Origin: Caryophanales bacterium
GTDB taxonomy: Bacteria; Bacillota_I; Bacilli_A; RFN20; JAISJY01
Assembly: GCA_031261365.1 (NCBI GenBank)
Contig: JAISJY010000145.1
Location: 1-8,753, forward strand
DNA: 8,753 nucleotides
Direction of reading: 5' to 3'
This document shows, piece after piece, positions 6,332 through 8,753 of the stretch. The position numbers and the translations under genes were made by a program. Position 1 is the first letter of the stretch; each line of letters begins with the position of its first letter. The notes beneath the pieces are model-generated. The model saw only the letters and a program-made list of their open reading frames with translations, was not told the DNA's origin and searched no databases.

Positions 6332-6734
6332 AATATATAATAAAGATATTAAATCTTTAAAACCAACAAGACAAACTAAATGTTCAGCAGGGTATGATTT
6401 TTATTTACCGACTGATATTATTATTAAACCATACGAGATAATTCAAATACCGAGTAATGTTAAAGCCTATATGCAAGATGATGAAGTCTTATTTTTGTTT
6501 ATTAGAAGTAGTATGGGTATTAAAAATGGCTTATCTTTAGTTAATAAAGTGGGCGTTATTGATGCTGATTATAAAGATTTTGAAATAAGTTTTACTATTA
6601 GAAACAACACTGATAAAGTTGTTAATTTGAGTAAAGATACTAGAGTAGTTCAAGGTATATTTACGAAGTATTTATTAAGTGATGATGATCATGTTGAAAC
6701 TATTAGAAAAGGTGGCATTGGTTCTACTAAATAA
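6315..6734 (+). CDS. dut: Deoxyuridine 5'-triphosphate nucleotidohydrolase (dUTPase)
   Basis: A 139-residue trimeric-type dUTPase, which hydrolyses dUTP to dUMP and pyrophosphate, keeping uracil out of DNA and feeding dTMP synthesis. All five family motifs are present: motif 1 AGYDF (25-29), motif 2 RSSMG (64-68), motif 3 GVIDADY with catalytic Asp83 or Asp85 and Tyr86 (80-86), motif 4 RVVQG (110-114), and motif 5 RKGGIGSTK at the extreme C-terminus (131-139). In motif 5 the usual Phe that stacks on the uracil ring is Ile135, and the protein ends right after the motif with Lys. A strong SD, TTGGAGG (6304-6310), lies four bases before the ATG, inside the VanZ-like gene. It closes the five-gene cluster begun by deoD. 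Confidence 0.95.
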   Translation: MKRGFEIYNKDIKSLKPTRQTKCSAGYDFYLPTDIIIKPYEIIQIPSNVKAYMQDDEVLFLFIRSSMGIKNGLSLVNKVGVIDADYKDFEISFTIRNNTDKVVNLSKDTRVVQGIFTKYLLSDDDHVETIRKGGIGSTK

Positions 6735-6762
6735 AGCAAGTTGTGTTAATAAAATGACTAGT

Positions 6763-6799
6763 TATGCAAAAATATTAAGTTATTTATTTTTTTTGCATA
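6763..6799 (+). repeat. 10-bp perfect inverted repeat overlapping the metalloprotease promoter
   Basis: TATGCAAAAA (6763-6772) and TTTTTGCATA (6790-6799) are perfect reverse complements separated by 17 bases. The right arm overlaps the first two bases of the TATAAT box at 6798-6803, and the left arm ends just before the -35 position. It may be an operator for a dimeric regulator or a weak AT-rich hairpin ending the dut operon. No U-run follows the stem, so the operator reading seems at least as likely. Confidence 0.5.
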
Positions 6800-6803
6800 T
6801 AAT
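6798..6803 (+). promoter_or_regulatory. -10 box (TATAAT) of the metalloprotease gene
   Basis: A perfect TATAAT at 6798-6803 is preceded, 17 bases upstream, by TTAAGT (6775-6780), a three-of-six match to TTGACA. The expected start of transcription is near 6809-6811. That would leave only about five leader bases before the ATG at 6815, but about twenty before the ATA at 6830, with the SD properly inside the leader. Confidence 0.55.
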
Positions 6804-6814
6804 AAAAACATCAC

Positions 6815-8753
6815 ATGGAGGAGAAAAAGATAAAAAAAATATTTCATTATTTATCGTTGCCATTATTAATAATTCCACTGTTAAAACTTAATTATGAGCC
6901 AAGTTATGCTCCAAATGTTACTAAAGGAAATTATGGTAATAGCACTTTAGAAGTTCAAACTTCAGCTACTCTTCAAGATATTTATGTAGAGCATACTTTT
7001 TCTAATTCTTTCTTAATTAATATTTATGATAATACTGACTTTGAGGGTGATTATATTATTAGTTATGATGCCTCTAATATCAGTTCTTCTATTTCTTCTG
7101 GTACTTTAATTAATAACGAAACTACTTTTGATTATTATGTTACTAATTACTTAATTAATGAGTTTGATTTTTTTGTTTATAGAGAAAACGAAAGTATTGA
7201 TGAAAGTTCTCAATTTACTTTATATTTAGATGTTTCTGAAGAGTATGATTTTTATTCTACTTTTTCTTATGAAAATGCTAGAACAAGACATTTTAATTAT
7301 TTATTGGAACAAGGCTTAATAAGAGAGCAACAATTTAATAGTTTTGTATATCAAGAATACACACCTTTCTTGGCTCCAACACTAGGGGGAGGTCCAATAT
7401 CAACTCTAGTTACTACAACCATAGAGGGAAATATATATTGGCAAGATTATTTAGGAAAATTACATCCTGCCGAAAATGTTAAAGTAGAAATAATCGGAGA
7501 TACTTTATTAACCACTAATTATGTTTATGCTACTATATATACTTCCAATGTTGGTTTTTATCATTATGGTCCAATAATTCAACAAGGACAACCGGTTTAT
7601 TTAAAAATAAGTGCTTCTTCTACAAATTATAGTGTAGTAGATATAGATAACAATGTTTATTTTCAAACTTCAACAGCAATAGCTGCCCCTTCAAAAACTT
7701 CTACTATTACTCGCAATTACAGATTTTTTTATGCTAGTGATGCTGGTAAAGGAGTTTCAATTCATCAAGCTATTCAATTAGGGGAAAATTGTGCTGAACA
7801 AATCTCATTTTTTACATTTTCGCCTTTATTAGTAAAAGTTGCTTCCTCAAATGTTGGTGATGCATGGTATGACTATGATACAGAAACTATCGGAATAGAT
7901 ACTTCTAGAATATCTAGTTGGGATGTTATATTGCATGAATATGGACATTATGTGGCTGATATGTTGAGTTTTGATGATAATCCTGGTGGTGCTCATGATG
8001 ATGCAACTAATTTAATATATTTGCATGGAAAAGATGTTGGTGTTAGATTAGCGTGGGCAGAAGGATGGGCAACTTTTTATGGTGTATTTTGTCAACAAGA
8101 TATACGGAAGGATTTGCTTAACATGCCGACCGTAGGAGATTCAAATAGTACAGATTTAGGTAATACAAATGGTCTAAATACTAGATGTCTTGAAACTGGC
8201 TCAGTAGGATTTATGGGTTTAGATAATGAAATAACCGATGAAGTTTTTCTTGAATACGGAGATGGCAATGAAGTTAATGTTGCAGCAATTCTATGGGATA
8301 TTTTTGATCCAGAACCTGAGGAGATAGAAGAATCTGAAGAATATGATAATATGGAAGAAGATTTTTATGAAATATTAGATATTTTACAAACTGGAAATAT
8401 TAAATCGCTTTCTGATTTTTTGTCTGCTTTTAAGGGGGATCTTTTTTCTGATGATTATTTTTTTAATGATTATTTAGAACTTGGTCCTATATTAACTAAA
8501 TTTAAGGCTGGTCCTGATATTTATTATCCGAACAACGATGGTATTGGAAGTACTGCTCCAACATTGTATTGGGAACAAAATGGAAGTATAGACAACAATA
8601 GGTTTACAATAGTAATTAGAGATTCAAATCTAGAAATAATTGAAATATTTGAGTCTTTATCTGGAACTAATTATAGTTTAACTCAAGGTTTTTGGAATTG
8701 TATTAGGTTGCATTTTGATGATTATATTTATTGGCAAATTATTGGTTTTAATG
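6815..8753 (+). CDS. Exported gluzincin-type zinc metalloprotease with Ig/FnIII-like domains, 3' end outside the window
   Basis: An open frame of 646 codons runs off the window edge without a stop. Numbering is from the ATG at 6815; the SD suggests the true start may be the ATA at 6830 (residue 6). The N-terminus is a signal peptide: a Lys-rich stretch, then LSLPLLIIPLL, with possible cleavage near Ala32. Residues about 33-190 are Ser/Thr/Asn/Tyr-rich and unrecognised. About 203-260 resemble a carboxypeptidase-regulatory or Ig-like fold (EGNIYWQD, then VKVEI). The catalytic domain has the zinc motif HEYGH (374-378) and, 38 residues on, AEGWATFYG with Glu416 as likely third zinc ligand, a gluzincin arrangement. 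An acidic stretch follows (498-517). From about 580 an FnIII/Ig-like repeat begins, ending in YWQIIGF at the edge. Probably a secreted or surface-attached protease; any anchor would lie beyond the window. Substrate unknown. Confidence 0.85.
   Translation, partial: MEEKKIKKIFHYLSLPLLIIPLLKLNYEPSYAPNVTKGNYGNSTLEVQTSATLQDIYVEHTFSNSFLINIYDNTDFEGDYIISYDASNISSSISSGTLINNETTFDYYVTNYLINEFDFFVYRENESIDESSQFTLYLDVSEEYDFYSTFSYENARTRHFNYLLEQGLIREQQFNSFVYQEYTPFLAPTLGGGPISTLVTTTIEGNIYWQDYLGKLHPAENVKVEIIGDTLLTTNYVYATIYTSNVGFYHYGPIIQQGQPVYLKISASSTNYSVVDIDNNVYFQTSTAIAAPSKTSTITRNYRFFYASDAGKGVSIHQAIQLGENCAEQISFFTFSPLLVKVASSNVGDAWYDYDTETIGIDTSRISSWDVILHEYGHYVADMLSFDDNPGGAHDDATNLIYLHGKDVGVRLAWAEGWATFYGVFCQQDIRKDLLNMPTVGDSNSTDLGNTNGLNTRCLETGSVGFMGLDNEITDEVFLEYGDGNEVNVAAILWDIFDPEPEEIEESEEYDNMEEDFYEILDILQTGNIKSLSDFLSAFKGDLFSDDYFFNDYLELGPILTKFKAGPDIYYPNNDGIGSTAPTLYWEQNGSIDNNRFTIVIRDSNLEIIEIFESLSGTNYSLTQGFWNCIRLHFDDYIYWQIIGFN
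6817..6823 (+). promoter_or_regulatory. Shine-Dalgarno GGAGGAG that decides the metalloprotease start
   Basis: GGAGGAG (6817-6823) is the strongest SD-like sequence before the long final frame. It overlaps the G of the only upstream ATG (6815-6817), so it cannot serve that ATG. It lies six bases before an in-frame ATA at 6830, the normal spacing for an initiation codon. No SD precedes the ATG at 6815. Confidence 0.6.

Noticed and set aside
6679..6891. Open frame of 70 codons overlapping the end of dut and the start of the metalloprotease
   Set aside because: It is out of frame with both, spans the intergenic promoter and inverted repeat, and its upstream part is inside dut motif 5. It looks like a shadow frame.
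1..8753. CRISPR array, tRNA, rRNA, insertion sequence or prophage
   Set aside because: No spaced direct repeats, cloverleaf-like segments, transposase motifs or phage structural genes were seen; dut alone is not evidence of a prophage in this housekeeping context.

Overview
The window is AT-rich DNA (about 30% G+C, judged by eye). Codon use is strongly biased to TTA Leu, AGA Arg and ATT Ile, Shine-Dalgarno (SD) sites are of the AGGAG type, and promoters carry extended -10 elements. TGA acts as a stop: two genes end in TGA inside four-base or longer overlaps, and every Trp visible in the reading frames is TGG. The code is therefore the standard bacterial one, not the Mycoplasma one. With the Firmicutes-style protein families this suggests a low-GC member of the Bacilli or an Acholeplasma-, RF39- or Izemoplasma-like lineage. 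The species cannot be named from sequence alone.

Layout. Positions 1-99 hold the last 32 codons of an upstream gene. Positions 100-347 are a regulatory region. It has an extended -10 promoter (169-177), a 5' hairpin (183-208), a recognisable yybP-ykoY manganese riboswitch (about 215-303), and an intrinsic terminator (298-333) whose 5' arm is also the closing strand of the aptamer. This controls a 901-residue P2A-type cation ATPase (348-3053), most simply read as a manganese (or Mn/Ca) exporter switched on by excess Mn2+. A small RDD-family membrane protein follows at 3084-3578. It has no SD, but a -10-like element sits exactly where a leaderless transcript would need it.

Positions 3580-6734 hold five tightly packed genes that look like one operon, coupled by 1-base gaps and short overlaps: deoD (purine nucleoside phosphorylase), a membrane-anchored NERD-like protein, a membrane-anchored alpha/beta hydrolase, a VanZ-family membrane protein, and dut (dUTPase). 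The two ends are nucleotide salvage and dUTP sanitation; the middle three are membrane-associated proteins of unknown role.

After an 80-base gap, which carries a 10-bp inverted repeat overlapping a TATAAT box, a long open frame runs off the window end (6815-8753+). It encodes a large exported protein with a gluzincin-type zinc protease centre (HEYGH followed by EGWA) and Ig/FnIII-like flanks. It is a probable surface or secreted metalloprotease. Its start is unusual: the only upstream ATG lies inside the apparent leader and overlaps a near-perfect SD, and that SD points to an in-frame ATA codon that would begin a classic (M)KKIF signal peptide.

The best supported observations are the manganese riboswitch/ATPase pair and the metalloprotease. 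The most unusual one is the possible AUA start under a promoter with an overlapping operator-like repeat. No CRISPR array, tRNA, rRNA, insertion sequence or defence system was seen.
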